64,000 nucleotides of DNA from contig NZ_JAAUWV010000016.1 of assembly GCF_014694405.1 (NCBI RefSeq), positions 1-64,000 on the forward strand, read 5' to 3'. The stretch's first letter is position 1. The number at the start of each line of letters is the position of its first letter. The position numbers and the translations under genes are program-made. The notes beneath the pieces are model-generated. The model searched no databases. It was not told the origin of the DNA and saw only the letters and a program-made list of their open reading frames with translations. The stretch comes from Pseudoalteromonas sp. S16_S37. GTDB taxonomy: Bacteria > Pseudomonadota > Gammaproteobacteria > Enterobacterales > Alteromonadaceae. This document shows positions 1 through 10,800 of the stretch, in pieces.

Positions 1-120
1 TGGCTTAGAAACAAGGCAAATATTTCGCTATGTAGTTATTCTACATGAGAAATATTTAACGCAGTTAATGAGTCATTTAGCTCGCTAGAATGATCAATGT
101 ATTAATAAAATTGGTATTAA
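1..120. repeat. palindromic intergenic element, candidate dispersed repeat
   Basis: No gene is visible in bases 1-350, downstream of clpB. Within it lies an imperfect palindrome: AAATATTTC at 18-26 pairs with GAAATATTT at 49-57, and ATGTAG at 30-35 pairs with CTACAT at 41-46, around a TTATT loop. The arrangement reminds me of intergenic repeats scattered in Alteromonadales genomes, but there is only one copy in this window, so dispersal is not shown. The motif TTGGTAT at about 111-117 may mark its right end. Bases 121-350 are AT-rich and I see nothing certain in them. There is no T-rich hairpin that would serve as a clear clpB terminator. Confidence 0.4.
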
Positions 121-350
121 ACCAAGATCCTTCAAAGTAAGCAGAGAAAACTGAGTCAAACAGTCTGTTTGAACATTTTTCAGCCACATTTAGCGGTCGC
201 CATTACACTCATTTAGGATGAGATTTAAACAAAAAAAATCAGAAAAAGGGATTGGTCACAACTAAAAAGAAGGTTAACTATAAGTGGATAAAAGAAATTT
301 TAGTAAGCTCAACACAACATCTGTCAAGCTTATTAAATCATCGGGTAATA

Positions 351-2924
351 TTACTTAACAAAAACTATTTGATCGTCCTTCACATCAACGGTGATATGGT
401 CACCACTGACAAACTCACCCGAGAGTAAACGCTGCGCCAATGGGTTTTCAATATATTGCTGCACGGCACGTTTTAGAGGCCTCGCACCAAATACCGGGTC
501 AAAACCGCTGGCAGCAATTTTATCTAATGCCCCTTCTGTTAGCGTAAACTCATAGCCTTTTTCAAGTAAGCGCGACTCGAGTTTCTCTAATTGGATACTC
601 GCAATTAGCCTTATATGCTCATTTATTAGTGGATGGAATACCACGGTCTCATCAATACGGTTAATAAACTCAGGCCTGAATTGACTTGCTAGAACTCCCA
701 TCACCAACTCTTTTAATCTCACATAATCATTGTTGCTTGCTTGCTCTTGAATGATATCGGAGCCTAAGTTAGAGGTCATAATGATCACGGTATTTTTAAA
801 ATCTACGGTGCGTCCTTGACCATCGGTTAAACGCCCATCGTCCAACACTTGCAGCAGAATGTTAAACACATCAGGGTGCGCTTTTTCTACTTCATCTAAT
901 AAGACGACTGAATATGGTCTGCGCCTTACAGCTTCAGTCAGGTAACCACCTTCTTCATAACCCACATAGCCTGGAGGTGCGCCAACTAATCGAGCTACCG
1001 AGTGTTTTTCCATAAATTCAGACATATCAATGCGCACCATGGCATCTTCAGTATCAAACATAAAGTGTGCAAGCGCTTTGGTGAGCTCTGTTTTACCAAC
1101 ACCTGTTGGGCCTAAGAATAGGAAAGAACCTATCGGACGGTTTGGATCGGCCAAACCGGCACGAGAACGCCTAATCGCATTTGCTACGGCATTAACTGCT
1201 TCATCTTGACCAATCACTTTTTTGTGTAATTCGTCTTCCATTTGCAGTAGCTTTTCGCGTTCGCCTTGTAGCATTTTTGCTACCGGGATCCCTGTCCAGC
1301 GAGATAGGATCTCAGCAATTTCATCTTCGCCAACTTGGTTTTTCAATAAACTCATTTCTTGCATCTCTGCTTGAGATGCTAAATCTAATTTTCGTTCAAG
1401 TTCAGGAATACGACCGTACTGCAGCTCAGACATACGCTGTAAGTCACTTGCTCGACGGGCAACTTCTAAGTCTAGACGGGCTTGCTCAAGCTCCGCTTTG
1501 ATAACTTGGGTACCCTGCAAAGATGCTTTTTCTGCATTCCAAACTTCATCTAACTCTTTATATTCAGTTTCCAGCTCTGAGATCAACGACTGCATTTCGC
1601 TGCGACGTTTTTGGCTCGCTTCATCTTTCTCTTTTGCTAGTGCGTTATCTTCGAGTTTTAACTGAATAATGCGGCGTTCAAGCTTATCTAATTGCTCTGG
1701 TTTGGAGTCTATTTGCAAACGAATCGAACTACCTGCTTCGTCAATTAAGTCAATCGCTTTGTCAGGTAATTGGCGGTCACTGATATAGCGATGAGATAAG
1801 TTCGCCGCAGCTACTATCGCAGGGTCGGTAATATCAACCGAGTGGTGTAATTCGTAACGCTCTTTGAGTCCTCGCAAAATAGCGATGGTATCTTCTACAC
1901 TTGGCTCACTAACAAACACTTTTTGAAAACGTCGCTCAAGCGCTGCGTCTTTCTCAATATATTGGCGGTATTCATCCAACGTTGTAGCACCCACACAGTG
2001 CAGCTCTCCTCGTGCCAATGCTGGTTTAAGCATATTGCCTGCGTCCATCGCACCATCTGTTTTACCGGCACCAACCATAGTATGAATTTCGTCAATAAAT
2101 AAAATAACTTGGCCCTCTTCTTTTGCCAATTCATTAAGTACCGACTTGAGCCTTTCCTCAAATTCACCTCGGTATTTAGCCCCCGCGACTAACGCCCCTA
2201 AGTCTAAAGATAAAACACGTTTGTTTTTTAAGCCCTCGGGCACCTCTCCGTTTATGATGCGTTGCGCTAAACCTTCAACGATAGCTGTTTTACCTACCCC
2301 TGGTTCACCTATCAAAACTGGATTATTCTTAGTACGGCGCTGTAACACCTGAATGGTGCGGCGAATTTCGTCATCACGACCAATAACAGGGTCTAATTTA
2401 CCCTGCTCTGCGCGCTCAGTTAAGTCTATGGTGAATTTTTCCAGTGACTGGCGTGTATCCTCTGCATTCGGACTATCAACCTTTTGACCGCCTCTGATAG
2501 CTTTAATAGCGGCCTCAATTTTAGGCTGAGTGATATTAAGCGCTCTAAATATGTCCCCTAGCGGCCCTTTATCTTCGCAAGCAGCAAACACAAATAATTC
2601 GCTAGAGATATATTGATCTTTGCGCTTTTGCGCGTATTTATCACAGAGGTTGATTAACGAAATCAAGTTGTTTGAAAGCTGTACGTCACCGCCAACACCT
2701 TCAACTTTAAAAATCTTTTCGATCGCTTGTGATAGCTTGCTATTTAGCTCATCAGCACTGACACTGGCTTGTGCGAGCAAGGCGCGAACACTTGAGCTAT
2801 CTTGCTGCAATAATGAATACATTAAATGTACAGGCTCAATAAATTGATGGTCTCGCCCTAAGGCTAATGATTGAGCATCTGAAAGTGCGGCCTGAAATTT
2901 ACTGGTAAATCTATCTAAACGCAT
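351..2924 (-). CDS. clpB: ATP-dependent disaggregase ClpB
   Basis: ClpB is a cytoplasmic AAA+ disaggregase that works with DnaK to pull apart aggregated proteins after heat stress. The 857-residue product has the usual length and order: an N-terminal Clp repeat domain (about 1-145), a first AAA+ module with Walker A GEPGVGKT, a coiled-coil middle domain (about 410-520) and a second AAA+ module with Walker A GPTGVGKT and the C-terminal D2-small domain. It starts at [10 protein letters not shown], as family members do, with AAGG upstream. It is the last gene of rluD-pgeF-clpB, the same order as in E. coli, and has its own heat-shock-type promoter in the gap after pgeF. Confidence 0.98.
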   Translation of the reverse strand: MRLDRFTSKFQAALSDAQSLALGRDHQFIEPVHLMYSLLQQDSSSVRALLAQASVSADELNSKLSQAIEKIFKVEGVGGDVQLSNNLISLINLCDKYAQKRKDQYISSELFVFAACEDKGPLGDIFRALNITQPKIEAAIKAIRGGQKVDSPNAEDTRQSLEKFTIDLTERAEQGKLDPVIGRDDEIRRTIQVLQRRTKNNPVLIGEPGVGKTAIVEGLAQRIINGEVPEGLKNKRVLSLDLGALVAGAKYRGEFEERLKSVLNELAKEEGQVILFIDEIHTMVGAGKTDGAMDAGNMLKPALARGELHCVGATTLDEYRQYIEKDAALERRFQKVFVSEPSVEDTIAILRGLKERYELHHSVDITDPAIVAAANLSHRYISDRQLPDKAIDLIDEAGSSIRLQIDSKPEQLDKLERRIIQLKLEDNALAKEKDEASQKRRSEMQSLISELETEYKELDEVWNAEKASLQGTQVIKAELEQARLDLEVARRASDLQRMSELQYGRIPELERKLDLASQAEMQEMSLLKNQVGEDEIAEILSRWTGIPVAKMLQGEREKLLQMEDELHKKVIGQDEAVNAVANAIRRSRAGLADPNRPIGSFLFLGPTGVGKTELTKALAHFMFDTEDAMVRIDMSEFMEKHSVARLVGAPPGYVGYEEGGYLTEAVRRRPYSVVLLDEVEKAHPDVFNILLQVLDDGRLTDGQGRTVDFKNTVIIMTSNLGSDIIQEQASNNDYVRLKELVMGVLASQFRPEFINRIDETVVFHPLINEHIRLIASIQLEKLESRLLEKGYEFTLTEGALDKIAASGFDPVFGARPLKRAVQQYIENPLAQRLLSGEFVSGDHITVDVKDDQIVFVK

Positions 2925-2961
2925 GGGTATCGACCTTTACAAAAAACTTTAACTAGTTAAT

Positions 2962-2990
2962 TAATGGGTATTGCATGCGAATTGTTCAAG
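2962..2990 (-). promoter_or_regulatory. sigma32-like heat-shock promoter of clpB
   Basis: Read on the minus strand, CTTGAA (2985-2990) is followed after 15 bases by ACCCATTA (2962-2969). This fits the RpoH consensus CTTGAA-N13-17-CCCCATNT with only the first C of the -10 changed. It lies about 40 bases upstream of the clpB start, in the gap after pgeF. E. coli clpB has a sigma32 promoter in the same place. The match is seen directly; use by RpoH is inferred. Confidence 0.75.
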
Positions 2991-3013
2991 TTATAAATAA
3001 CAACAAAACAACA

Positions 3014-3739
3014 TTAATTGCGCCAGATCAAGCTGGCCATGCGCCCCGTTTTGCCATCACGACGATATGAAAAAAACAGCTCTTTTTGCGTTACAGTACA
3101 ATATTGACCACCAAATATCTTAGTAACACCAAGTTGGGCCAGCTGACGCTTTGCTATGGCATAAATATCAGCAATGAACTTGCCATCTTTTTGTGCAAAA
3201 AAGTCATCTGCATGAGCTGGATTGAGCGCACAAAATTGTGCCTTAACATCGCTACCCACCTCAAATTTATGCGGGCCTATCGCAGGCCCAAGCCAAACGC
3301 ACAACTGCTTTGGGTTTGATTGAAATAGAACCAGCGTATTGTCAATAATTCCCTTCGCAAGTGGTTTCCAACCACCGTGGATCGCCGCAACTTCACGACC
3401 TTGCTGATCACAAATTAGGATCGGCAAGCAATCGGCAGTCATAATAGCTAATGGTTGCTGTGATAATCGTGTATATAGCGCGTCAGCTTTGGGCCATACC
3501 TTAGCTGGCGTGTTTTTATCAATAACCAGCACATCAGCACCGTGAACTTGAGTGAGCCAATGAGCTGGGTTGGGTAAGTACTCTAGCAGTTGCTTATGAT
3601 TGGCATCGACATTTCTGGGCTCATCATTCACATGATAACCTAAGTTAAAATTCGCAAAAGCCCCACTAGAGCAACCACCTACTCGAGTTGTAGAAAGTGC
3701 ACCAACGCGATGTTGCATGGACCAATCCGGCAATAGCAT
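3014..3739 (-). CDS. pgeF: peptidoglycan editing factor PgeF (YfiH/laccase-domain family)
   Basis: This 241-residue protein belongs to the YfiH/PgeF family, linked to correct muropeptide composition; homologues also act on purine nucleosides. The metal-site signatures are present: VHGAD (about 85-89), TADCLPIL (about 121) and IHGGWK (about 139), the last differing slightly from the common VHAGWR. It ends with the family-typical SYRRDGKTGRMASLIW. It sits 11 bases downstream of rluD and 89 bases before clpB, as in E. coli, so co-transcription from the rluD promoter is likely. Family assignment is secure; the physiological role here is inferred from E. coli. Confidence 0.93.
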   Translation of the reverse strand: MLLPDWSMQHRVGALSTTRVGGCSSGAFANFNLGYHVNDEPRNVDANHKQLLEYLPNPAHWLTQVHGADVLVIDKNTPAKVWPKADALYTRLSQQPLAIMTADCLPILICDQQGREVAAIHGGWKPLAKGIIDNTLVLFQSNPKQLCVWLGPAIGPHKFEVGSDVKAQFCALNPAHADDFFAQKDGKFIADIYAIAKRQLAQLGVTKIFGGQYCTVTQKELFFSYRRDGKTGRMASLIWRN

Positions 3740-3750
3740 AAGCTTAACGC

Positions 3751-4728
3751 CTAAAGCGCTAGATCTGGATTGGCTTTCGTATCTTCACGTAATGCTTGTG
3801 TAAGAATTTGCATATCTTCAGGTACCGCCGCTTCCCATGTCATCATTTCGCCAGTAATTGGATGCGCAATACTTAACTTAATTGCATGCAATGCTTGGCG
3901 TTTAAAGTCACGCAGCTGAGCAAATAACTCAGGTGTTGCATTACGTGGAGGACGAGGACGACCGCCATATAACTGATCGCCAATCAATGGGTGGTTTAAA
4001 TAAGCCATATGAACACGAATTTGGTGAGTACGCCCCGTTTCCAAGCGTAAACGTAGTCGCGTGTGAGCTCTGAACTTTTCAGCCACACGGTAGTGCGTAA
4101 TTGCTGGTTTACCCATTTCATGTATAGCCATATGCGTACGTTTTGTAGCGTGACGGCCAATCGGTTTTTCAACCATACCACCCGCTGTCATTGTGCCATT
4201 ACAAATGGCTTCGTATTCACGGGTAAAGTTTTCACGGGCTTGTAGATTTTTCACTAAGTGCGTTTGTGCTTGAATAGTTTTTGCAACCACCATAAGACCC
4301 GTAGTGTCTTTATCTAGACGGTGCACTATACCAGCACGCGGCACATTAATGATATCAGGGTGATGATGCAACAGGGCATTAAGCACTGTGCCATCTGGGT
4401 TGCCAGCCCCTGGGTGCACTACTAGCCCCATAGGCTTATTGATCACTAAAATATCGTCATCTTCGTATACTATGTCTAAGGCAATATCTTGTGCTTCATA
4501 CTCTCGTGGTGCCTCAATTTGCGTCTCTATCGCAACCACTTCACCTCCCAGTAATTTTTCACGAGGCGTGTTTAATACACTCCCGTCAACCGTGACTTTA
4601 TCGTCTAAAATCCAAGTTTTTATTCTCGAACGAGAAAAATCTGGGAACAATTGCGCCAAAATTTGGTCTAGACGTTTACCGCCTAACTCAGTGGGAACTT
4701 CAGCTTGAAGAGAAATTTGCTCTGACAT
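3751..4728 (-). CDS. rluD: 23S rRNA pseudouridine synthase RluD
   Basis: RluD makes pseudouridines at helix 69 of 23S rRNA (E. coli positions 1911, 1915 and 1917). The 325-residue protein has an N-terminal S4 RNA-binding domain (about 15-80, with RLDQIL) followed by a pseudouridine synthase domain. The catalytic motif HRLDKDTTGLMVV carries the essential aspartate (about residue 140). It is the first gene of rluD-pgeF-clpB and is divergent from bamD, the arrangement conserved in enteric and marine gammaproteobacteria. The neighbourhood separates it from the paralogues RluA and RluC. Confidence 0.95.
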   Translation of the reverse strand: MSEQISLQAEVPTELGGKRLDQILAQLFPDFSRSRIKTWILDDKVTVDGSVLNTPREKLLGGEVVAIETQIEAPREYEAQDIALDIVYEDDDILVINKPMGLVVHPGAGNPDGTVLNALLHHHPDIINVPRAGIVHRLDKDTTGLMVVAKTIQAQTHLVKNLQARENFTREYEAICNGTMTAGGMVEKPIGRHATKRTHMAIHEMGKPAITHYRVAEKFRAHTRLRLRLETGRTHQIRVHMAYLNHPLIGDQLYGGRPRPPRNATPELFAQLRDFKRQALHAIKLSIAHPITGEMMTWEAAVPEDMQILTQALREDTKANPDLAL

Positions 4729-4851
4729 CTGTAACTTTACCTAATTTACCAGTGCAAGCTTTGCTCGACTGGGTTAGAATCGCATAAATGCATAGTTTAC
4801 TCGGTTTTACCCACTTGGCCTAGCCGAAGACAACAAAGGTAGTAAAATAAA

Positions 4852-5610
4852 ATGATAAAAAACTTAAGGAAGCGCGCCTTTTCCATCGTACTTAGCGCCT
4901 CATTTTTAGGCTTAGCAGCCTGCTCTTCTGCGCCAGAACAAGATGAAATAGAACGCGTACCAAATAAGTCAGCGCAAGCTTTGTACGAAGATGCCAAAGA
5001 AACACTAGATTCGGGGCTGTATGCAAGAGCAATCGAATTATTAAGCGCCATTAATTCACGTTACCCATTCGGACCTTTTTCTCGTCAGGTGCAGATGGAC
5101 TTAGTATTTGCACATTACCAGACAGGTAACACTGAACAAGCACTGGCACATATTGACCGTTTTATTCGTTTAAACCCGAACCATAAAAACTTAGATTACA
5201 TGTACTACATGCGTGGTTTGGTAAATATCAAAGCGGATGAAAATGCCTTTCAAGATTACTTTGGTGTTGATAGAGCAGACCGCGACGCTAACCGCACACG
5301 AGTGGCATTTCAAGACTTATCAACGCTAGTTAACAGCTACCCTGACAGCGAGTATGTACCTGAAGCTAAAAAGCGACTGGTTTGGCTGTTAAACAAAATG
5401 GCCCGCTATGAGTTGAAAGTAGCTCAATACTACTTTGAGCGAGAAGCATACCTTGCTGCGGCAAATCGTGGTAAATACGTTGTTGAACACTACTCTCAAA
5501 GCAGCTACCTAAATGCCGCTTTAGAAATGATGGAAAAAAGCTACAAAAAGCTTGGTTTGAACGAACTAGCAGACAATGCTCGTCAGACAAGACAGCTGAA
5601 TAAACGCTGA
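4852..5610 (+). CDS. bamD: outer-membrane assembly lipoprotein BamD
   Basis: BamD is the essential lipoprotein of the BAM complex that inserts beta-barrel proteins into the outer membrane. The 252-residue product has a signal peptide ending in the lipobox LAAC, so the mature protein starts at Cys24, followed by five TPR-like helical repeats (about 38-240), including SRYPFGPFS and NSYPDSEY, each typical of the family. An AAGG lies 11 bases upstream of ATG. It is transcribed alone and divergently from rluD. The length matches E. coli BamD (245 residues). Confidence 0.97.
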   Translation: MIKNLRKRAFSIVLSASFLGLAACSSAPEQDEIERVPNKSAQALYEDAKETLDSGLYARAIELLSAINSRYPFGPFSRQVQMDLVFAHYQTGNTEQALAHIDRFIRLNPNHKNLDYMYYMRGLVNIKADENAFQDYFGVDRADRDANRTRVAFQDLSTLVNSYPDSEYVPEAKKRLVWLLNKMARYELKVAQYYFEREAYLAAANRGKYVVEHYSQSSYLNAALEMMEKSYKKLGLNELADNARQTRQLNKR

Positions 5611-5621
5611 TCAATCGACTG

Positions 5622-5652
5622 GTTCGCTAGAGTGTAATACGCCCTAGCGAAC
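5622..5652 (+). terminator. hairpin after bamD
   Basis: GTTCGCTAG (5622-5630) and CTAGCGAAC (5644-5652) form a perfect 9-bp stem with a 13-base loop, 11 bases after the bamD stop. Only a weak T-rich stretch follows, so intrinsic termination is likely but not certain. Confidence 0.55.
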
Positions 5653-5678
5653 TGTATTTATGCAAATACAAGCAATAT

Positions 5679-5706
5679 AAAAAATCCCCACGGTATTGGT
5701 CGGGAT
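5679..5706 (-). terminator. terminator of glnB
   Basis: On the minus strand, ATCCC (5702-5706) pairs with GGGAT (5684-5688) and is followed by a run of six T residues (complement of 5679-5684). It lies 19 bases downstream of the glnB stop. The short stem and U-tract fit a rho-independent terminator. Confidence 0.6.
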
Positions 5707-5724
5707 ATCAGAGACTTATATTTA

Positions 5725-6096
<372 letters not shown>

Positions 6097-6191
6097 TTAA
6101 TCAATACTCAAAATGTTAGCAAACAAAGTCATTGCCTTAGCATCAAAAAGCGCGCGATAATGAATAAAATTAATGTAGGACAAGCTGTAAG

Positions 6192-6743
6192 ATGTATAAA
6201 CGCTATTTGTTTAAAGCCAAAGGTTTTACACTGGTTGAATTATTAATCACCTTCGCCATATTAGCTGTCTTAGCTAGCATTGCATTCTCTGGTAACAATA
6301 CGCTTGTTGATAACAACCGAGCTGAGTCATACTTGCAAGAATTAAAGCGCAACATTATCTTTGCAAGAGCCAAAGCGACTTCAAGTGATGAAATTGTCAT
6401 ACTATGCCCTGTGGATGAAGGAAATCTAAACCGTGGCAGCGACTTAACTTGCCTTAACAACTGGTCCAGTTCAGCAAAAGTGGTATTCGTTGATCATAAT
6501 AATAATGGCAGCTTTGATAGCACGAGCGAGTCTATCTTAAGAGTGATAGACCCAATACCTGGTACTGACTCGTTAAGTTTTGCTAACAGCTTCATCCGTT
6601 TTGATGGCAGCGGACAAGTTACCAGCAATGTGGGTAAATTCATATACTGCCCTGAATCCACCAGCGCTTCTAATCAGATGTTAACGGTGACGCTATCTGG
6701 TAATGCTTTATTCAATGGCACAACTACGTTAGCTTGTAATTAG
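6192..6743 (+). CDS. GspH/FimT-type minor pilin (FimU-like)
   Basis: This is a type IV pilin-like protein of 183 residues. A short basic leader ends in KGFTLVELL, the prepilin peptidase cleavage and methylation motif with Glu5 of the mature protein, followed by a hydrophobic helix and a GspH-type globular domain. Two cysteines near each end of the globular part (CPVDEG..., ...TTLACN) could form disulfides. It lacks the C-terminal GRxR DNA-binding motif found in the next gene, so I read it as FimU-like, a minor pilin that primes pilus assembly. The predicted SD (AGGA at 6177-6180) is somewhat distant. It is transcribed toward pilE, opposite to the main pilin operon. Confidence 0.8.
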   Translation: MYKRYLFKAKGFTLVELLITFAILAVLASIAFSGNNTLVDNNRAESYLQELKRNIIFARAKATSSDEIVILCPVDEGNLNRGSDLTCLNNWSSSAKVVFVDHNNNGSFDSTSESILRVIDPIPGTDSLSFANSFIRFDGSGQVTSNVGKFIYCPESTSASNQMLTVTLSGNALFNGTTTLACN

Positions 6744-6879
6744 CACGCATTTTCTATCCCTAAACGCTTATCAAAACTCGAAATTAATTAACGTTATTTC
6801 TTTTCCTATGGCTTGATTTTAAGCACTTATAAACTAGCTTTTTAGTTACTTTTCTAAAGTTACAAATCCAAGGATGGAT

Positions 6880-7404
6880 ATGACTATAAGTAAAAAATGC
6901 GCTGGGCTCACCTTGCTTGAGATACTAATAATTCTCGCTTTGATGGGAGTTTTTCTAAGTCTAGCATTATCAAGTTACGGCGAGATCATCTCTGAGCACA
7001 GACCAGAATTTGCACTAAAACAACTCAAACGAGCATTAGCACTAGCCAGAACACAAGCCGCCTCGACAGGCAGCAAGACCACAATTTGCCACCTCGATAA
7101 CAATCGCTGCACCGCCAACGCATGGCATAAAGAAGTCACTGTGTTTATAGATAGGGGAGAGCTTAAAGTACTCGATAAAGACGATGTACGCTTATATGAA
7201 TTACCCGCAATACCAAAACAAGATTCACTAGCCTATCCAAGGCCGGCAATTATATTTAATTATGATGCATCAATTAGAGGATTTACCAATGGCACTTTCA
7301 TTTATTGCTTAGCAGAACAAAATGACGAATCTAAAGGTTTAGAAATGAGTGTAAGTAACGCGGGCCGAGCTCGAATTAGGGACACTGACAAGTGTCCCTT
7401 GTAG
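6880..7404 (+). CDS. fimT: FimT-like minor pilin with GRxR DNA-binding motif
   Basis: This is a second GspH-family pilin of 174 residues. I chose the ATG at 6880, giving MTISKKCAGLTLLEILI, because AAGG ends six bases before it; the ATG at 6874 directly abuts that SD. The cleavage motif is AGLTLLE, with Gly/Leu rather than Gly/Phe. Near the C-terminus is NAGRARIRD, which contains GRAR, the GRxR motif by which FimT of competent gammaproteobacteria binds DNA. I therefore infer a role in DNA uptake through the pilus. A 130-base gap separates it from the preceding pilin, and it converges on pilE. Confidence 0.8.
   Translation: MTISKKCAGLTLLEILIILALMGVFLSLALSSYGEIISEHRPEFALKQLKRALALARTQAASTGSKTTICHLDNNRCTANAWHKEVTVFIDRGELKVLDKDDVRLYELPAIPKQDSLAYPRPAIIFNYDASIRGFTNGTFIYCLAEQNDESKGLEMSVSNAGRARIRDTDKCPL
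7378..7399. terminator. hairpin embedded in the 3' end of fimT
   Basis: AGGGACACT (7378-7386) and AGTGTCCCT (7391-7399) form a perfect 9-bp stem with a GACA loop inside the last codons of fimT. Only seven bases separate the convergent fimT and pilE genes, so this symmetric hairpin may terminate both. U-tracts are weak on both strands. Confidence 0.5.
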
Positions 7405-7411
7405 CAATTTA

Positions 7412-7828
7412 TTAGCGCTGCCAGCAATACTCTTTTGAGGCACTACCTTTGCTAAGCTTTTGACCTAATTCATTGATCATTAATGCAGTGCACTCTTTAT
7501 CTCCATACACAGGTCCCGCTATTGGTGTTGCAACTACCTCAAATTTAGTGTCATCCACCGTCACGGACATCGAATAGAAGCCATTCTCTGTTTTTTCTGG
7601 CACGCCAATATCAGACAGCTTATCGGTGAAAACTCGGTTGTCGACAAAATACTGCTCTTGCTTATTTGCAGCATCAAGCAGCACAACCATTGCCTCTGAA
7701 CGGGCTGCTTTTACAAGAAATTGTTTATAACTAGGGTAAGCAACCGATGCCACTATTCCCAAGATAACCAAAACGATTAGTGCTTCTAAAAGCGTAAACC
7801 CTTTTCCTTTAATCTGATTATTTTTCAT
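7412..7828 (-). CDS. pilE: PilE-type minor pilin
   Basis: This is a 138-residue type IV pilin with the leader MKNNQIKGKG cut before FTLLEALIVL, a hydrophobic helix and a short globular domain. The C-terminal cysteine pair (KECTAL and KEYCWQR) matches the disulfide-bound D-region of PilE. It starts 11 bases inside the 3' end of pilY1, so the two are translationally coupled. It is the last gene of pilV-W-X-Y1-E and, by analogy with P. aeruginosa, joins the minor pilin complex at the pilus tip. Confidence 0.9.
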   Translation of the reverse strand: MKNNQIKGKGFTLLEALIVLVILGIVASVAYPSYKQFLVKAARSEAMVVLLDAANKQEQYFVDNRVFTDKLSDIGVPEKTENGFYSMSVTVDDTKFEVVATPIAGPVYGDKECTALMINELGQKLSKGSASKEYCWQR

Positions 7829-10800
7829 CGTTCTCTTCTTTTTTGTAAATGAACATCTGCCTAGTCTTCAACCCAAAGTCTACTTGCTCGCGGATCAAGT
7901 TAACTTTGCCATTGATAACGACAGGTTGTGCTTCAGTCACAATCCCCGCCGCCTTCCATGGTGTTCCCACCACAGGCCCCTTGCCTTGGCCCGAACCTTC
8001 ACTTTTTTTAATTGCAGGCCCAACCATGCGAACAACCGTTTCGCAATCAGTACCACTGCCGTTTTCGCAGCTCACATACTTCTTAGGGGTGTCTGGTACT
8101 ACAGGTGTGGTTTCGTATTTGAGCTTGTCATACACTTGCGTACCATAATGTAAATGAAATGCATAAAGCCCGCCCGTTCCTGCCGACGCTTCACAGCGAC
8201 TCACAGTGGCAGGGGGTGTAAAAGACGTAAAGTAAGCAACGCCTCCAACGACTGTTGGTGATGCAAGGGATTTTTCATTAGCTGAAAGTGCATATTTCCA
8301 ACCATGGAAGCTACCTAAAGTCACCTCAACATCGGTAAAGCCATCAAGATCACTTAGTTTTGCAGCAAAAGGGTCATTACTAATGTCCATTAAATTATTA
8401 ATTTTTATCGGCTCAGGAACATTGGATTGAAAAGACTGTGTCACCGTATTTTCATCTCTGATCATAAACAGATAGTCCCTCACGCCATTTAGCGTGGGTC
8501 GAGATCGATTGCCAGAGCCTAATAATATCGCCTCATAAGGCGTATCTTTGCGCGTTTTAAAGGTTGTTCCTGACACCGTCGTACGTGTTACTTTACTAAA
8601 ATAAGTATTGGCTACGGCAGGTTTGTAAAAGAATCGTCGGTCACCTGTAGCGCCTACATCAGCTAACTCCGCTAATTTAAAATGGGTCCACTTCGTGTCT
8701 GCATCATTTGGGTTAGCTCCTGGCATGTCTACTCGCCATACATCACCCCCTGTATCAGCAAAATAAAGCCTATCGGTGTAGCCGTCATAATTAGAGTCGA
8801 GTACCTCGACATCTCCCGGAATGCTGTGCTTACCTTTAAACCCAGTTTTAGGCGTCAACGACCACACCAAAGTGCCAGTTTTAGCATCAACTATGAATAT
8901 GCCTCTACCCACGCTATCCAAAGACTTTCCATTACTGTCTTTGTTGGTGTCATAACCCGCAGCAAAGATCAAAACAGGCGAATTACCTTGTTTTTCAATA
9001 AAGGTAACCTGTGGCTTTGACCACGTTTGTGCCAGTTCTTTAAAATCGCCATCAGTACCACCAACAATTGGCCCTCCCCACAACAAAGTCGGACTATCTG
9101 GAGTTGTTATATCAAACGCATAATAACGATTACCACCACGACGCATCCCCGCAAATAGCCATACTTTGTCTTCACCATTAACTTTTTGGTCTTGGTTAAT
9201 ATCGTGAAAGTAAACGGTCAAAGGCCCATCCATACCATACAGTTTGGTGTCAGCCTTACTCACTCGAGTACTATGCAATATGTCAAACAAGTCTTCAGGA
9301 ATAAATGCCCAGCTTTCAGATACCGTCTTACCTTCATCTTTAAACATATGTAAAAGGCCTGCGTTGGTACCAACAATGACTCTAATATCGCCATTGCCAT
9401 AATCCATGGTCACTGGCTTAGAATGCAGAGGATCACCAAAAATGGTTTCCCTGCGCTCATTTGTATCACCATCTTTGTCTTCATCATCAACATCTTGTCC
9501 GTAGACCCAGTTAATTAATTGCTCTACGTTTCTCTTCTTTGGCCCTGAAATGTTGCCTATATTGAGCTTATCTGCAAAAGTCTTCCATTTACGGTACTGT
9601 CTTTTGCCTTCTGCTGCACTAAACTCGCGCAGCACGCCTGAGCCATAATCCGAATAGATAGTACGCTGGCTCTGCTTTTGTAATCTCTCGTTCACTCCAC
9701 CGCGCTTGACGCTGTTACCATCTTGAGAGCCCGACTCTGACCAAAATGTCGTTGCGCCCGCTTTAATTAAACCATTTTCATCTAAAGCTGCGGCACCATG
9801 CATATCAACAACGTTATTATTTGAGAACTCAAGTTTTTTTAAATTTCCTTGCCAGCGTGCATTTGGAGAAGCCAAAAACATAGTGTAATAAAGGGCTTTC
9901 CCGCTTTGCGTTTGATCTGAACTACTAGTTGCAATAGAGGGAGAGGTAAAACTATCATTTAACTCACGGATGTTATCTAACTGATTTTTTAATGCCTCCG
10001 ACAGTTCACTTGCGGTATTCGCTTGGGTGTAAACACCACCACCTAGCTCTGCCGTTTTTTCTAGTATTTCAATGCCGTCAGCGTCCATTCCTGTACCAAA
10101 GCCAATGGTGTACACTCGACCTCGGTCCTTAACACTACCACCACGCAATGTATAAAGGTCGTCCCGCTGGTGGATAACTTCAGCAAGGGCGGGCAAATAA
10201 CTGCTGTGCAAAGTCGTCGGCAGTATTGAGAATGTTGCAAGGTATTCGCTGATGATGCTCAGATCACTGTCACTATCATTTGATGGTTCACCATCTGTCA
10301 TGATAATTACATTAGCGGAACTACCGCAGACATTTGGGTCGTTGGCGATAGCCTCAAAAGGTGAAATATAATGACCATAACGTTCTACACTGGTATCTTG
10401 ATCGGCAGATGGCCAAAACCATGAATAATAACGAGTGCGCCCACTTAAGTATAAGTAGGATTCCCACAGCGTTTCACTTAATGGCGTTGCACCGTTGGCT
10501 TCAAGCGAGCTTACTTGACTCAATATGGTTGAGCGATTCGCCCCGAGGCCAGCTAAAATATAACCGCCATTACTACCATTAAAACGCATCAGACCAAAAT
10601 CGATATCAGCGTTGTCATTTATTAGCTTGGCGATAGCATTTTTCGCAACCCCTAAGCGATTATCAGGACACAAAATGTAGCGATTGAGACCATAATCGTA
10701 ACCACATGAGTCACCCGTTATACTCGAAAATGCCATACTGCCTGATGTGTCAAAGATGATCATCACTTTAGGTGTTTGAGGCGCATTAACGTTACGCTTT

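Noticed and set aside
1-350. rRNA operon leader downstream of clpB
   Set aside because: No rRNA sequence or convincing rRNA promoter is visible in the 350 bases, so only the repeat is reported.
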